From: Heterohyrax brucei
Taxonomy: Eukaryota; Chordata; Mammalia; Hyracoidea; Procaviidae
Length of the DNA: 64,000 nucleotides
Direction of reading: 5' to 3'
Assembly (NCBI GenBank): GCA_028571685.1
Contig: CM053146.1
Coordinates: 19,813,431-19,877,430, forward strand
Positions 12,722 to 23,864 of this stretch are shown in pieces. Positions within the stretch are counted from its first letter, which is position 1. Every line of letters starts with the position of its first letter. Made by a program: the position numbers and the translations under genes. The notes beneath the pieces were generated by a model. That model had not been told where the DNA came from and did not search any database. It worked only from the letters and a program-made list of their open reading frames with translations.

Positions 12722-13042
12722 CGTGACCCTACAGGACCCAGTGGAACTACCCCACAGGGTTTCCAGGGAGCAGCTGGTTGACAGTCAAACCCTTAACCAC
12801 TGTACCACCAGGAGGTACTCAAAATACACAGGGCCTGCAGCAATGTATTCAAACACTCCACTGATTTGGAAAATGGCACAGGAGCAGGCAGCAATTCATT
12901 TCATCCCACTATCCACAAGTTCACCACGCCTCTCAGAGCCAATTCAGCAAAAACTAACAATAACAGTATCTAAGGAATATAATTTAGGGGACCTTCTATG
13001 ACTTGGAACTGACTCAACAGTAATGGGTTTAGTTTGGGTTTT
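12722..13042. mobile_element. AfroSINE fragments (two pieces)
   Basis: A minus-strand piece lies at 12722-12815, with 'CACAGGGTTTCCAGGGAGCAGC' and the head complement 'CCCTTAACCACTGTACCACC'. About 175 bp further on there is a plus-strand tail at 12990-13042 (TATGACTTGGAACTGACTC, then GGGTTTAGTTTGGGTTT). The opposite orientation shows they are two separate insertions. Confidence 0.65.
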
Positions 13043-13129
13043 CTCATTCCACATTCTACATTTCTGTAATCTCTAAAATGCTTTATCTGTAATAGGTTTG
13101 GGTCAGAAAGAGATTGACCTCATTCATTT

Positions 13130-13565
13130 CCCCTGGGGATATTTTTTCAACCACTTGTGTAAAAATATGAGCCATTAGCCTTAAACATAACCTCACCTTT
13201 GATCCAAGAACTCTTGCCTCTGAAAACTTACCCAAATAACATGATCAGTCATGATCAAAGATTTACATCTCTGAGGAAACATACATTAACAAAGTGGTAT
13301 TAACTGAAAGAAAGCAGAATACAAAACAATATGTACGATATGATCCCAAGTGTACATGGAATATTAGTAAACATTTAACAGGCCAAAGTCTAGCAAGCCC
13401 TCCCCCAAGGTGCTAATGATGATAATCCACAGAGAACACAGCCAAGATGGGCTAAAGTCCTGGGCAGCTTTCATATTCTTCTTTTTAAATATTTTTTTTA
13501 CCATTATTTTATAAACTATCTGTTTTTGTTTTGCTTTTGTTTTAAAATTTAAAAAAAGTTACTTA
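13130..13565 (+). mobile_element. Degenerate L1-like 3' segment and T/A-rich tract
   Basis: The block 'GATCAAAGATTTACATCTC' followed by 'AACAATATGTACGATATGATCCCAAG' resembles the end of ORF2 and 3' UTR of very old L1 elements. It closes with a T-rich and A-rich stretch at 13470-13560. The identification is tentative. Confidence 0.35.
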
Positions 13566-14348
13566 CACTAGTAATCATAGAGAATTTATATGCAAAGCTG
13601 TCTTTAGAAGAATTGCTTAGAGAAAAATAACAATTTTATATCCAAAATAGAGGAAGTGAAAAAACTATGTTTGGACACAGCCAACAGCAAATTCTCAGCA
13701 AAAAGTACTAGGTAAAAATTATAGGTTGTAAAACTATATAACCCACACATTCTCAAACCTATAAAATGGGGAGAAGCAGGACCAGAGAGATTAATAGTCA
13801 TAGAAAAAAATATGTAGTCCACAAAACAAACCAAAACAAGAAAATCGCAACACACAGGAGACAAATGTCTTGTTTTAACATTTGGGTATTTGTGCCACTG
13901 TGATCCTTAAGTCTGGGAGAAGATGGGACAAAAGATGAGGGCACGGCAGTCTTCTGGGTCTGGCTGCAACTGTCCTCCCAGCAGCCGTTGCCCTGTAAGA
14001 GGCTTGGAGCATCGCTTTGGAAAGACTTCTCCCTGGGGCATGGCAGGGCAGAGGTGGCACCATGCCATCATCTGCAGGATCAGGGTAGCCTGTGGCTGCC
14101 TAAAGTTACTGTACCTCACCAGCCTGAAACAGGACAAAACCAGATACCGAGAAACTCTCCCTGAAAATTAATTAACATTTTTACTGGTCAGAGACGGGAC
14201 ACAAAAGTATACAGGCTCTGGTAAGGGTAGGCTCTGCTCCCTGCCAAGATAGTTCACCAGAAATTGTATTGTTAAAGACCAGCACGATGCTGGGCAACAG
14301 CTTAAACAGTGGCACATGCTCAACGAGAAACAGATAACTACAACTGTA

Positions 14349-14541
14349 ATGGAAACCCTGGTAGCATAGTGGTTAAGGAGCTTGGTTACTAACCAAAAGG
14401 TCAGCAGTTCAGATCCACCAGGAGCTCCCTGAAAACCTTATAACACAGTTCTGCTCCACCCAGTAGGTTTCTTTTCAGTCAGAATCAACTCAATAGGTGC
14501 AAGTTTTTTGTTTTTTGTTGGTTTTTGTTTGTTTGTTTGTT
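14349..14541 (+). mobile_element. AfroSINE, full length
   Basis: This is a well-kept copy: head 'AACCCTGGTAGCATAGTGG', body 'AAAAGGTCAGCAGTTCAGATCC', tail 'TCAGAATCAACTCAATAGG' and a (GTTT)n-rich end at about 14505-14541. The T-rich tail is the usual 3' end of the family, in contrast to the poly(A) tails of L1-mobilised SINEs. Confidence 0.9.
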
Positions 14542-14547
14542 TTAAAT

Positions 14548-14730
14548 AGCTGTAATAGAGACCTAGCGGCAGAGTAGTTAAGAGCCTGGCTGCTAACCAA
14601 AAGGTTGGCTGCTCGATTCTATCAGCTGCTCCTTACAAACCCTAGTGGGCAGTTCTACTCAGTCCTACTGAGTCATAACGAGTTGGAATCAACTTAACAG
14701 CAACAATGGTGTTTTGTTTGATTGGTTTAT
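14548..14730 (+). mobile_element. AfroSINE, tandem neighbour
   Basis: A second plus-strand copy begins directly after the T-rich tail of the previous one. It has head 'GACCTAGCGGCAGAGTAG', body 'AACCAAAAGGTTGGCTGCTCG' and tail 'TTGGAATCAACTTAACAGC'. The pair looks like insertion of one SINE at the tail of another. Confidence 0.88.
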
Positions 14731-14885
14731 AGCTGCAGTGAGTCACTAGCATGATATAATCTTCAAATACATGGTGCCTATTTAGGCCACCTTATTTTAA
14801 AATAATAATCAACATTTATCGCTTAGTTACTATGTACCGGGTAGTTGACACACATTAGTAACTTTTATCCTCACTGTACTATCAC

Positions 14886-15056
14886 AGAAATCCTGGTGTG
14901 TGGTGGCTTGGAGCTACAGTAGCTAACCAGCACGTTGGCAGGTCCATTGGCAGCACGCAGTTCTGCACGCCAGTGGAAACCCTGTGGAGCAGCTCTGCTC
15001 TGTCTGATAGAGTGTCTATGAGCTGGAATCAACTCGAGGGCCACAGGCTTCAGATC
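14886..15056 (+). mobile_element. AfroSINE, diverged, inside MIR
   Basis: The order is kept but the head is diverged. 'GAAACCCTGTGGAGCAGCTCTG' and 'CTATGAGCTGGAATCAACTC' are the central block and tail. It splits a MIR element together with the next copy. Confidence 0.75.
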
Positions 15057-15057
15057 A

Positions 15058-15267
15058 CCATGACAGTCCCTGGGTAGCATATTCAGCACTCAACTACTAT
15101 CAAAAAAGATGGTGGTTCAAACCAACCCAGAGCTGCCTTGTAGACAGGCCTAGAGCTCTGTTCCGAAAGGTCAAAGCCTTGAAAATCCTACAGAGGACAG
15201 TTTACTCTGACACACATGGGGTCACTATGACCCAGAACCAACTCAAAAGCAACTGACAACAGCAACA
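15058..15267 (+). mobile_element. AfroSINE, inside MIR
   Basis: Plus-strand copy with head 'AGTCCCTGGGTAGCATA', body 'AAAATCCTACAGAGGACAG' and tail 'GTCACTATGACCCAGAACC', followed by 'AACTGACAACAGCAAC'. It abuts the previous copy and makes a two-SINE tandem inside the older MIR. Confidence 0.8.
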
Positions 15268-15579
15268 CACCCTTATAAGATAGCTGTCATCATTACCTCA
15301 TCTTACAAATGCACAAACGAGCCCACAGCTGGGATCCTCACCACGGCAGTTGGGCTCCAGCACCGACTCTGAATCGCCCTGCTACACTGAACCCTCCAAA
15401 GAAGCGGATGCACCCAGCTCCACCCCAATGTCTGTGCCACAGCCAGAGCCCCGTGCTCCCATCCACCCAGGGCACCAAGGCTGAAGCCAAGGTTGGTCAT
15501 GTAGATCAAGGAGGGGCAAACTCGCCAAAAAAAGTGAGATATCAACCTGGGAAAGAACTGTTACTCCCTGCTGTCAAGC

Positions 15580-15728
15580 AGGCTCTGATCACGGTGACCC
15601 CAAGTGTGCACAGAAGAACTGCTCTATAGGGTTTTCAAGGCTGTCCGCCACCTTCAGAAGCAGATCACCAGACTTGTCTTCCAATGTACCTCTGAGTAGG
15701 TAGCCAGCACTTAACCACTTATATCACC
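15580..15728 (-). mobile_element. AfroSINE
   Basis: Minus-strand copy with the central block 'CTATAGGGTTTTCAAGGCTG', 'AGCAGATCACCAGACTTG' and head complement 'AGCACTTAACCACTTATATCACCC'. It is the last AfroSINE before a gap of about 21 kb in which none is seen (next at 36660). Confidence 0.8.
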
Positions 15729-16395
15729 CAGGAACTGCCAGAAAGAACTAGCATGAGGAAAATGTTCATGGTATTCAGACAGGCAGGGCCATAGAAGGGA
15801 CAAGTAGATGGGCCTCTGCTCAGAGCAGGAGATGGCGGAGGCAGACTGGCAGTTAAGGACAGGAAGATATTCCCAACTGTTCGGACTGTAGGGCGATGGT
15901 CCTCCCCGGCAGAGGGAGTCTGCTGAGAAAATGACTGGGCCTTGCCCTCCCCCAGATAGGCAGAGTGGTGTTGGGGATGCAAAGCTAACTCCCACATGTC
16001 CAGAGGAGCTGGTAAGTAGACAGTAGTAGCTTGGGGCTCTAAGCAACTCCAACGAAACCACAAGGCCTCAGTCACATCTGTAAATTGCAAATACTGCCGC
16101 TACATAGGGTTGCCCTCATGGTACAGCACAGGCGTCCCATGTCCAGTGGTAGTGCTAACTAGTACATGGTCTCTAAGGCCCTGACCACTTTGATTGGTAT
16201 GATAGCATTTAAAGACCTGAGCACTTTCTATGGAACAGTAAGATCAAGAGCTGCTTCCTTTTTCAGCACCTTATTCAAATGAACCAGTGAAATGACCATT
16301 CATGAATCTGAAAGGCCCGAATCAACACCCTCTAAACACTTAAAATAGAAAAACTGTGGATGGAGCCTGAATGTTAGAGCTTAAAGAATGCCAGC
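15729..16395. other. Single-copy-like DNA, nothing recognised
   Basis: Overlapping minus-strand open frames of about 120 codons occur (15711-16090), without a recognisable domain. No repeat family is recognised. Confidence 0.3.
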
Positions 16396-16560
16396 AATCA
16401 CCTATTCCAAGTTCCTCAGTTTACAGACAAGAAATTAATAAGACAGATTCAGAGATGAGCAATGGGTGCCCAAGGTCTCAAATTACCTTACTGGCAAAGC
16501 TAGACTAGAACCTGGCTATCTCCCTGTATTTCCAAAGCCTCAGCCACTATAACATTCTGC
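16396..16560 (-). mobile_element. MIR-like old SINE
   Basis: 'TCCTCAGTTTACAGACAAG', 'GTGCCCAAGGTCTCAAATTACC' and 'AGACTAGAACCTGGCTATC' follow the core of minus-oriented MIR-type repeats (fraction of cells noted on old repeats: high decay). Boundaries are approximate. Confidence 0.55.
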
Positions 16561-17010
16561 CTCCCACTTAAAAAAATCCACAAAATGGGTATTACAGCAC
16601 TGTAAGAGCTTATGTATGAGGCCCAAATGAACTATAAACCATACTTATCAGAGTGCATAAGAAATAGTTCTACTTTATTAAAAAAATCAATCAGAAATTG
16701 CTCTTTTTCTCTCAAATCAAGGAGGCTACGATTGCTTCGTTGGCTCATATTTCTTAAGAGAGATGTCAAAGAAAACTGAACAAACGCCATTTTCTCCCCT
16801 TGCAAATTTCCCCAGTATTCATTTATCAACATTTACTAAGCACAAATAAACAGACAATGGGAAGACTCCTATCAGAACTATAGCAAAGAGCAAGTGGAAG
16901 TCTGAGACTACAGTGGGGAAAATTCCATAGAAGAGGAGCTGCCAGCCTCACAGTTAGGACAAGAAGAATATACAAAGTTCCAGCAGAAAAGGTATTTAAA
17001 TTCCCTCTAG

Positions 17011-17162
17011 TTAGATGAGTGGGTGGGTGGGTGGGTGGATGGATGGATGGGTGGGAGGGTGGGTGAAAAGGTGAGTGAATGAGTGTGTGGGTGGGTGAAT
17101 GAGTGTGTTTGTGGGTGGATGAGTTTGTGGGTGGGTGGACAGGTAGACGGATGGACGGACAG
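17011..17162 (+). repeat. TGGG/TGGA-type microsatellite, G-rich strand
   Basis: About 150 bp are built from GGGT, GGAT and GAGT units with interruptions. The first part, 17021-17036, is four uninterrupted GGGT units, a sequence that fits the pattern for an intramolecular G-quadruplex on the plus strand. The array degenerates towards a GGAC/GGAT end. It is likely to be length-polymorphic. Confidence 0.9.
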
Positions 17163-18373
17163 CCACTACTACACTTAAATCACTGAAGGTGTTCCTGAGA
17201 TCACAGCTAACAGAGAACCAGTCTCATCATTTCTTCCCTTTTCTATCAGCGATCGTCCCGACAGGCTAAGAGGTGACCGTGAGAGTAAGGTACCAGAGGG
17301 CAGGTCAAAACAGGGGGCAGATACACCGTTCGCCTCTATACAAGCTGGGCCGTGGGGATTAAAAGAGTTATGCATACACATGCAGGGAATGGTCTGTCTC
17401 TTTTCCATGGTTGTGCCTGGCCCACCAGCAAAAAAAAAAAAACTTTAGAAGCTGAGTTACAGTTGAAAACCTCAAACGAATGAAAAGACAAAGCTACAGC
17501 TGATGACTATTTGCTGTACCTAACAGCTCTAAGTGCACCAGCCCCAAAGACACCTGGATCCATCTAAAGACCAACTACACGTAGACCGTGAGTCAGAGGA
17601 ACTATCCTTGGGATCACAAAGCTAGTTCACTCAAGGTATGCCCATGCTCTCACAAATCCTTCACTTACAGACTGCTGGGTCTCCTCATCACATTTCACTC
17701 TCCAAGTAACACTGAGCTCACTGAGGATCCCAGAAACACCCTAAATATCAAGCATTTGTCCATATCTAGTTTCCTCTGCTTGGGTGGCCCTTCCCTTCCC
17801 CCCATCACTCCTTTGGCAAACTCCTCACCTCCTGGAGTGCTGATGCTCAACCATCTGGTTAGGTCAAGGAGGCGCTGCTAAAGCTCCCTCCACGCTGCAG
17901 GTCCCCACCACAGGGCTTCCCATCACGCTGATCTAGGACTCAGCAATCTCTAACGAAAGCTTCCAGGAGTAGCCCAGCACAGCGTTCACTATGAAGCTGG
18001 AAGTTTGTCAGCCTGGAATGAGGAAGACAGACCTATCTGGGTTATGATAATGGCTAAAAGGGCAAGGTATCTGAAAATGTAACATCCTCTCACCAGCCTT
18101 GGATGGTAGGTAGACTCTGACATGGGGAAGGAAATGAATTCTAAAAAATTCCAGAGTATCCATATTGAGCAATGGGTTCAATTTGGCACCCCAAATTGGC
18201 AGTTAACTGAGCAGTTACTTTTATGTCTACTATGGTGGATATCAGGGGTTGCCTCACTAAACCTCCACCCTATCCTTTTAATTGAAGAGTATTTCACAGA
18301 GTCCCTTAAAGCTAGGCTTCTGGACATCAATTAGATTGGAGCAATCAGAGGCACTCATATGGGTCTGGACATT
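17163..18373. other. Single-copy-like DNA, nothing recognised
   Basis: No exon, RNA or clear repeat is seen. There is a short A-run at about 17430. The end of this stretch is the insertion target of the L1 that follows. Confidence 0.3.
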
Positions 18374-18391
18374 AAAAATGTTGCCCATCCT
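18374..18391 (+). repeat. L1 target-site duplication, left copy
   Basis: AAAAATGTTGCCCATCCT is identical to 19144-19161 and brackets the 5'-truncated L1. Perfect identity over 18 bp suggests this insertion is younger than the other L1s nearby. Confidence 0.9.
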
Positions 18392-19143
18392 GACCATGCT
18401 CTCAGGCGAAATTGAGGCCAATTGGCAGGTCTAGCGTTTTGCAAATGAGGTCTCTCTGCATCCACATTGGTGAGCAGTGTCTGGGGTCTTAAAAGCTGCC
18501 AAGCTGCCCCATCTGAGGGTACAGCAAATGGTCCCAACTCAGCAGGAATGGATCATAACTGACATCCATAACAACATGAGGGAAAGAGAACCCAGAAGAC
18601 AGAGAGACCCATATCAGTGGGGGTCTACACTGACTCATGACCAGAAGAATCAGATGGTGCTCAGCCACCATCAGTGATAGCCATGATGGAGCTCACAAAG
18701 TTGAGTCTCTCTGGCAATACAAGAATAGATAGGGGTACACCCTGAGATTTCCACTAAAAGGCCACAATTGATGGTCCAGGGGCTTCGGTGTTCCCCTGGG
18801 AGCATGGCTCCTGGCCCTGATGCTGCCCCAGTCCATAAATCATAGTGAAGGTCAACTCCTCAGACAGCAATGCAATGGATGTGGTGACGCAGAGTGACGA
18901 TATTTTGGGGGCACTTTATGCTTATGGTTCTAGGCATCTATAGGATGTCATCCTGCTGACCTCTTACTGGAGGAAGGGCAGTGGGTGGAGAGGAGGGGGC
19001 AGGAGACTGTTGGGAGGGTAGGACATGTATGGAGCAGAGAGGAAGAGTGTGCTGTCACCGGGCAGAGAGAATAGTGGGTGCTGCATATACGTGAGCATGC
19101 AAATTTATACGGGAATGTACATTTTCATTCAATCATCGTAAAA
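18391..19143 (+). mobile_element. 5'-truncated L1, 3' UTR only, with target duplication
   Basis: The element is flanked by an 18-bp perfect direct repeat AAAAATGTTGCCCATCCT at 18374-18391 and 19144-19161, the hallmark of target-primed reverse transcription. Inside are L1 3'-UTR landmarks: GGTCTTAAAAGCTGCC at 18485-18500, 'GGTCCAGGGGCTTCGGTG' near 18773, 'GGATGTCATCCTGCTGAC' near 18943 and 'GGAAGAGTGTGCTGTCACC' near 19040. It ends in a short A-run. No ORF2 codons are included, so truncation was severe. Confidence 0.9.
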
Positions 19144-19161
19144 AAAAATGTTGCCCATCCT
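19144..19161 (+). repeat. L1 target-site duplication, right copy
   Basis: This is the right-hand partner of 18374-18391. The first A's cannot be told apart from the poly(A) tail of the inserted L1. Confidence 0.88.
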
Positions 19162-19513
19162 TTCAGCTATTTCAGCTGGCATGTGAGGTCTAGAAAAGTA
19201 AGAGCTTTCTCCATTGGTGTTTTACCCTCCAGTCCCCAGCTTCCTGGATTAGGAAAGCCTGTGTCATAAAAGGCAGCATAAATGGCACAATCCTAATTCC
19301 AGGATCGTAAACTCCAGATTCCAATTATAGACTGCATCCTTGATCTCACAGCTCCCATGACAGCCTCATAGTTAAGTGGCTTTCCTGGTGGGTCATTTCT
19401 GCAGTGTTCCGGAAGTCACTGCTGGAGGCCTAGCCTAGAACCTACACTCTCAGTACTCCAGTGTTCTGCAGGCACCTGACACCCTGTGTTAATTAAGCCC
19501 CTTCCTGCTTATA
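19162..19513. other. Single-copy-like DNA, nothing recognised
   Basis: A short unique stretch between the L1 insertion and the mariner-like element. No feature is seen. Confidence 0.3.
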
Positions 19514-20066
19514 CAGGAGGTCTGACAATTAAGTTCACAAACTCATCCTAGAAAAAGTGTTATACATCTCATTGCTAAATATCAGTATGGTCACCTTCAA
19601 AGTACTCCCCATGGGAAGCAATGCACCAGATGCCAGCACCTAGTCCGCCCTTTAAAGCAATTTTGGAACTCTTTTTCTGGAATGGCCATCATATAAAATC
19701 CTTAATACCCAGAATGTCATCAAAATGTCTCCCTTTCAATAGTTCCTTTATCTTTGGGTAAAGAAAACAGTCACTGGGGGCCAGATCAGGCAGTAGAGAG
19801 GGTATTCCAATACAGTTATTTCTTTACTGGCTAAAAACTCCCTCACAGACAACTATACAATTAAGTCTGAGAACTTGCCACTGCACCACAGTGTGCAATC
19901 GCCATTCCAGAAAGAGTTCCAAAATTGCTTTGAAGAGTAAAGGGCACTGGTGTTGGTGCATAGCTTCCCAAGGGGAGCACTTTGAAGGTGACTGTAGTGA
20001 TATTCAGCAGTGAGGTATGCAGCACTTAGAACAATTAAGTTTGCAGACTTAACTGCCAGATCTCGT
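19514..20066. mobile_element. Foldback mariner-like element, copy A (non-autonomous)
   Basis: About 553 bp bounded by inverted ends: AGGTCTGACAATTAAGTTC at 19518 and, inverted, 'AGTTTGCAGACTTAACTGCC' near 20038-20057. A possible TA target lies on each side. The left part read on the minus strand decodes as a decayed mariner transposase C-terminus (a VREFLASK...ITVLE-like segment followed by a PKIKE-like segment). Unusually the right ~165 bp (about 19900-20065) is an inverted copy of the left ~170 bp, with 'GGAACTCTTTTTCTGGAATGG' at 19666 facing 'CCATTCCAGAAAGAGTTCC' at about 19904. The whole element can therefore fold into a hairpin. It has no usable transposase and must have been moved in trans. 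A second copy is at 57888-58451. Confidence 0.8.
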
Positions 20067-20104
20067 ACTTAGAGGACTTTCTATATCTGGTCCTGATATC
20101 TGTA

Positions 20105-20255
20105 CTAAACACCTTACCACAGAATCTCACTCAGTCCTTACTCTGTTACTATGATCCAATGAGACTGATACTATTATTTGTCCTATTTTACAGATGAGGA
20201 AACAGACAGGTAAGATCTATTATGAGGCAGAGCAGGATCTGAAGCCAGGCTTCAG
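20105..20255 (-). mobile_element. MIR SINE
   Basis: 'CTATTTTACAGATGAGGAAAC' with flanking 'ACTGATACTATTATTTGTCC' and 'GGATCTGAAGCCAGGC' is the core of a minus-oriented MIR. It starts shortly after the end of the mariner element. Confidence 0.8.
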
Positions 20256-21464
20256 CAGCATGGCCAGTGCTGCCATGACAAACACAAGATGTTTCTCCTG
20301 GTTCTCATGCCACTAACTGGAATGAATGCCATTGACAGTGACTGGTACTTGCCTTTCCCCCAACACTCCACCCCCTTAGTCTGTCCTTCATCTTGCCTTT
20401 ACCCCAGGGACGGAGGTTAGTCAAAAGCAATCTAGGTGACAAGAGCAAGGTGTCATAAAGCAGTGCCACAGCAACACATAAAGCTGGTGAGGGAGTGTGT
20501 GGGTCAGCAGATCCAATTCTTCTTCACTGAAAAGCAAAAGCTCCTAAGCCCAGAAGGATGGCAGTGACAGGACAAGAGCTGAGGCCCTAGCCCCTTCTTC
20601 TCACACCAGTGGTCCACCCTCCTCCCATGCCCACTGCCACTTCTCCTGGTGAACACTTCCACACAGCTGCCTTTCAAGGTCACACTGGCCAATTCACAGC
20701 TTTCCTAAGGCAGGCAAGGAGAAAAATGGAGCAAGATGCACATTTGAGACATCAGCTGGGACTTTGAAGGACACAGACTCTGTAACCAACTTAGCAAGGT
20801 ATGCCTATGGGGGGGAGTTTAATCAGTGCCAGGCACTTAACAGATGTTCCGGTAAGTAGGAGCTGATTGACTGATGGATTGCTGGAGAAATGCCACTTGA
20901 TGGCATCTGCCACGATGTTTCAAGTTCAAGGCACAGAAAAGGAGTTTTGGGGGTTCCAGCCTGGTGTGAAAACAACATCGCTGCCTCCTGCCGTAGGGCT
21001 GCCCAGGAAGCCCCAGTGGCAGAGTACAGAGTCCTGCTCTGCCAGTCACCAGGGAATCCAGGAGTCAGGGAATCCCTTTCTCTCCACGCACTTGCAGGCT
21101 CTAGGTCTGTCGGGACCAAGGTTTCTCAGCAGCACCACTGCTGACACTGGAGAGCTGAGTAACCCCTTGCTGTTGGGCTAATCCTGTGCATTCTAAGATG
21201 CTGAGCAGTTTCCTGGCCTGCACCCACTACATACATATCAGTAGCAACTTACCAGTTGTGACAAACAAAAATGTTTCCAGTCATTGCCAAATTCCCATGA
21301 ATGGCAAATACCTACTGCTGAGAGCAGCTGCTGTAGCTGGTATTTCTGCTTCTCTGAAGGCCTTCTCTGAAGGCAGCATGTGGAGCAGAACCCACCTTAA
21401 ACGGGAGATTCCTACTTTGGATACAAGAAACCTGGCTCTGCTTAGAGCTTGCCTCCCACCACCT
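20256..21464. other. Single-copy-like DNA, no gene recognised
   Basis: Moderate GC content with open frames up to about 104 codons on both strands (20823-21181), none recognisable. No young repeat is seen. Confidence 0.3.
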
Positions 21465-21560
21465 GGCTGAATATGGAGACAATCCAACCTCTCTGAGACT
21501 CAGTTCACCCATCCACAAAATGAGACTTTATCCGCAGTCGGTTACATGTATCTGGGTATA
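21465..21560 (+). mobile_element. MIR fragment
   Basis: 'CCAACCTCTCTGAGACTCAG' followed by 'CATCCACAAAATGAGACTTT' is a plus-oriented MIR fragment ('cctcagtttcctcatctgtaaaatg' type), heavily decayed. Confidence 0.5.
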
Positions 21561-21649
21561 CAGAAGGCACTCGCGATTGCTTATACACTGATTTGCAAAC
21601 AGTTGTTCTGAAAACCTCAAAGTGGCACTTTTAATCTCTCCCCAGAAGC

Positions 21650-22140
21650 TTGGAAGATAATATTAGAAACCCAGTAAGGCTAACAAGGGCCTTGAAAACA
21701 GCTCTCAAATATCTTGGCCAAGTTACTCCACTTTTAGGAATCTATTCTAAGAAAATGATCAGAATTTCAGGTAAATGTTTGCACACAAAGATGTCAATCC
21801 CAGCATTATCTACAATAACAAAACCCAGAAACAATATAAATGACCAATAATGTAATGATGGTAAAATAAACTGCAAAACAGGCAAAGAGCATGTATTACA
21901 TAGTCAATAAAAATAATATTAATGAAAAATTATTAATTAATAACATGGAAAAATGCCTATGATATAATGTTAAATGAACCAACAGCTCTATGACTGTGTA
22001 TAGTACAGCCTAAATTTTGTAAGAAAATATAGAGCAAAAGTATATGTATATTTAAAAAATACAGAGACTGGAATGAAATTTACCAAAATCTTGTTCTTTA
22101 TTATGCTTTTTCCTATTTCATACATTTTCTGTAGAAAGGT
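21650..22140 (+). mobile_element. Old L1 fragment (L1ME-like), 3' end
   Basis: 'CATTATCTACAATAACAAAACCCAGAAAC' and 'GTTAAATGAACCAACAGCTC' are L1 ORF2 C-terminal landmarks, and 'GGAATGAAATTTACC' fits an old L1 3' part. It is AT-rich with no open frame of note and is the last clear transposon before the transposon-poor zone. Confidence 0.65.
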
Positions 22141-23864
22141 ATGCCTTAGTTTTAACATCTTGGGGAAAAGCTCTCTGCTGTTGTTTTGAATATTTTTACA
22201 TCAGGAGAGAAGGCTTCGCTGATCCCCAAGAGCTGAACTAAAGTCCAGACCTTAAACAAGGAACGCTGAGCCAAGCAGAGAGAAGGCTGCTCAAACCTAA
22301 ATAAAGGGGAACAAGGAAACAGACACAAGATAAGGAGGGCAGGCAGCTCCTGGGCCAAGAGGGAGAAAGTGCCACAGGGTAAAACAACAAACATGTACAG
22401 GAGCGGGTGGGATCCAGACCCAGGAGTTGGGGGCTGGCTCCGCGGCAGCTAATAACAACAAAAGAGTCTGCAGTGTGGCATCATACAAATCACAAGACCT
22501 CCCGAAAGATGGCTACATCAGGTCAGAACGAGAGGCATCTAACGGCACATGATTTCAAGGCCAACAAGACTATAGTGACAGGGAAGGCCACTATTCTTGG
22601 CACACTGACAGTGAGCCAAGGGCCACACGGGGGCTCTTAGGAAGAACCTCATTTAATACCTGAAATACACTGACAAAGCAGCTGCCACCGTCCTCACTCT
22701 GAGGCTCACAGGGAAAAGGACCACATTCAAAAGCCAGGAACTTTCTGATATTCCAGCAGCCCAAGTCATCAAGGAGAGAATCCTTTCAGCACTGCTTTGT
22801 GTCCTCTCACTGTGAAGAAGCCACAAGTCACGGCAAGGAGCAAGAAGCTCTCGAAATACGCCAGTGTCCAGGCCAGATGCAGGGAACATACACCACAGCT
22901 GAACAAACAGGGCCACCAGCAGGTACTCTGGGGCACATGGGTCAGAAGCTGAGCCACAGTGGGGCTCCAAGAAGGGCAGGAGCCCATTCTCCACTCTGCC
23001 ATCGCCAGCTCCTTCCCTGTCTTCAACGGGCACCTTCTGGGAGGACAGCCTGCAGCTGACCACACACAGTGAGACAACATGTGGGGTAGGAACAAGACCC
23101 TGTAACCACAGGTTTGCCTCACTCTTTACAAGTTATCAGGCAGAATATTGAGATTTAGAGGCTCCTCCCCAGGTCGCCCCATACTGTAAAAGAATCAGAG
23201 AGAGTGAGAAAGCGAAAGGATGAGACAGACAGATGAATGGTCAGACGACACTCCTCCCCAGAGCTACAAGGAAGTATAAACACAGGAGGTGTTCCCCTGG
23301 CCTTACAGTCACATACCTCCCAAGCTGAACCTTAAAGAAACCCCACCAGTGAGGCACTGGTTCAGCCACAGAAAGCAGACGCCTCAGTTTCCTAACGTCC
23401 TACTATCCCATCTGTACCACTCTGGGCACATGGTGGCCCACCACCCGACAGGCTCTGTGTGTGTTGCAGGATGTCTTCAAGGGGCCCGGCCATGACAGAC
23501 AAGGAGGGACCTGGGTTCGAGCCGAGGGCTGCAGTCATGCCCTGGGATAACAGCACCTCACATCAGGTAAAATGTGGTACTCACAACCCTCTACCACTGT
23601 AGCTCCTCACAAAATTCAACAGTGCCTGACCAATGGGGCAGACAAGGAAACTGAGGCTACACACCTAGAGATAAGACAAGGGAGCTAGAAGCCAGCAGCC
23701 CTGACTCACAGACTACGTGGTTCTCTTTGAGCTTGGGGGCCAGTATGTGTACTTATAAGTGGATAGGAGAGTAGTATCATTCATCCAGAGGATTAAACTC
23801 TGCCTCCTGCTTCAGCTCTTTTGTTTAGTCACAGAGTCATTTAAACTGAAGACAGGGGTGGAAA
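22141..23864. other. Single-copy-like DNA, no gene recognised
   Basis: This is the left part of the transposon-poor zone. A weak MIR-like piece lies at about 23610-23650 ('AGACAAGGAAACTGAGGCTAC'). Minus-strand open frames of 117-136 codons overlap at 22653-23122 without a recognisable domain. Confidence 0.35.

Larger units (their letters stand above)
14782..15345 (-). mobile_element. MIR SINE split by two AfroSINEs
   Basis: 'CGCTTAGTTACTATGTACCGG' and 'TTTTATCCTCACTGTACT' up to about 14885 are the start of a minus-oriented MIR. The element resumes at about 15268 with 'TCATCATTACCTCATCTTAC' and decays by 15345. About 380 bp of younger AfroSINE sequence sits between the halves. Confidence 0.65.

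Noticed and set aside
17011-17162. CRISPR-like array
   Set aside because: Units are 4 bp without spacers. It is a eukaryotic microsatellite in mammalian DNA.
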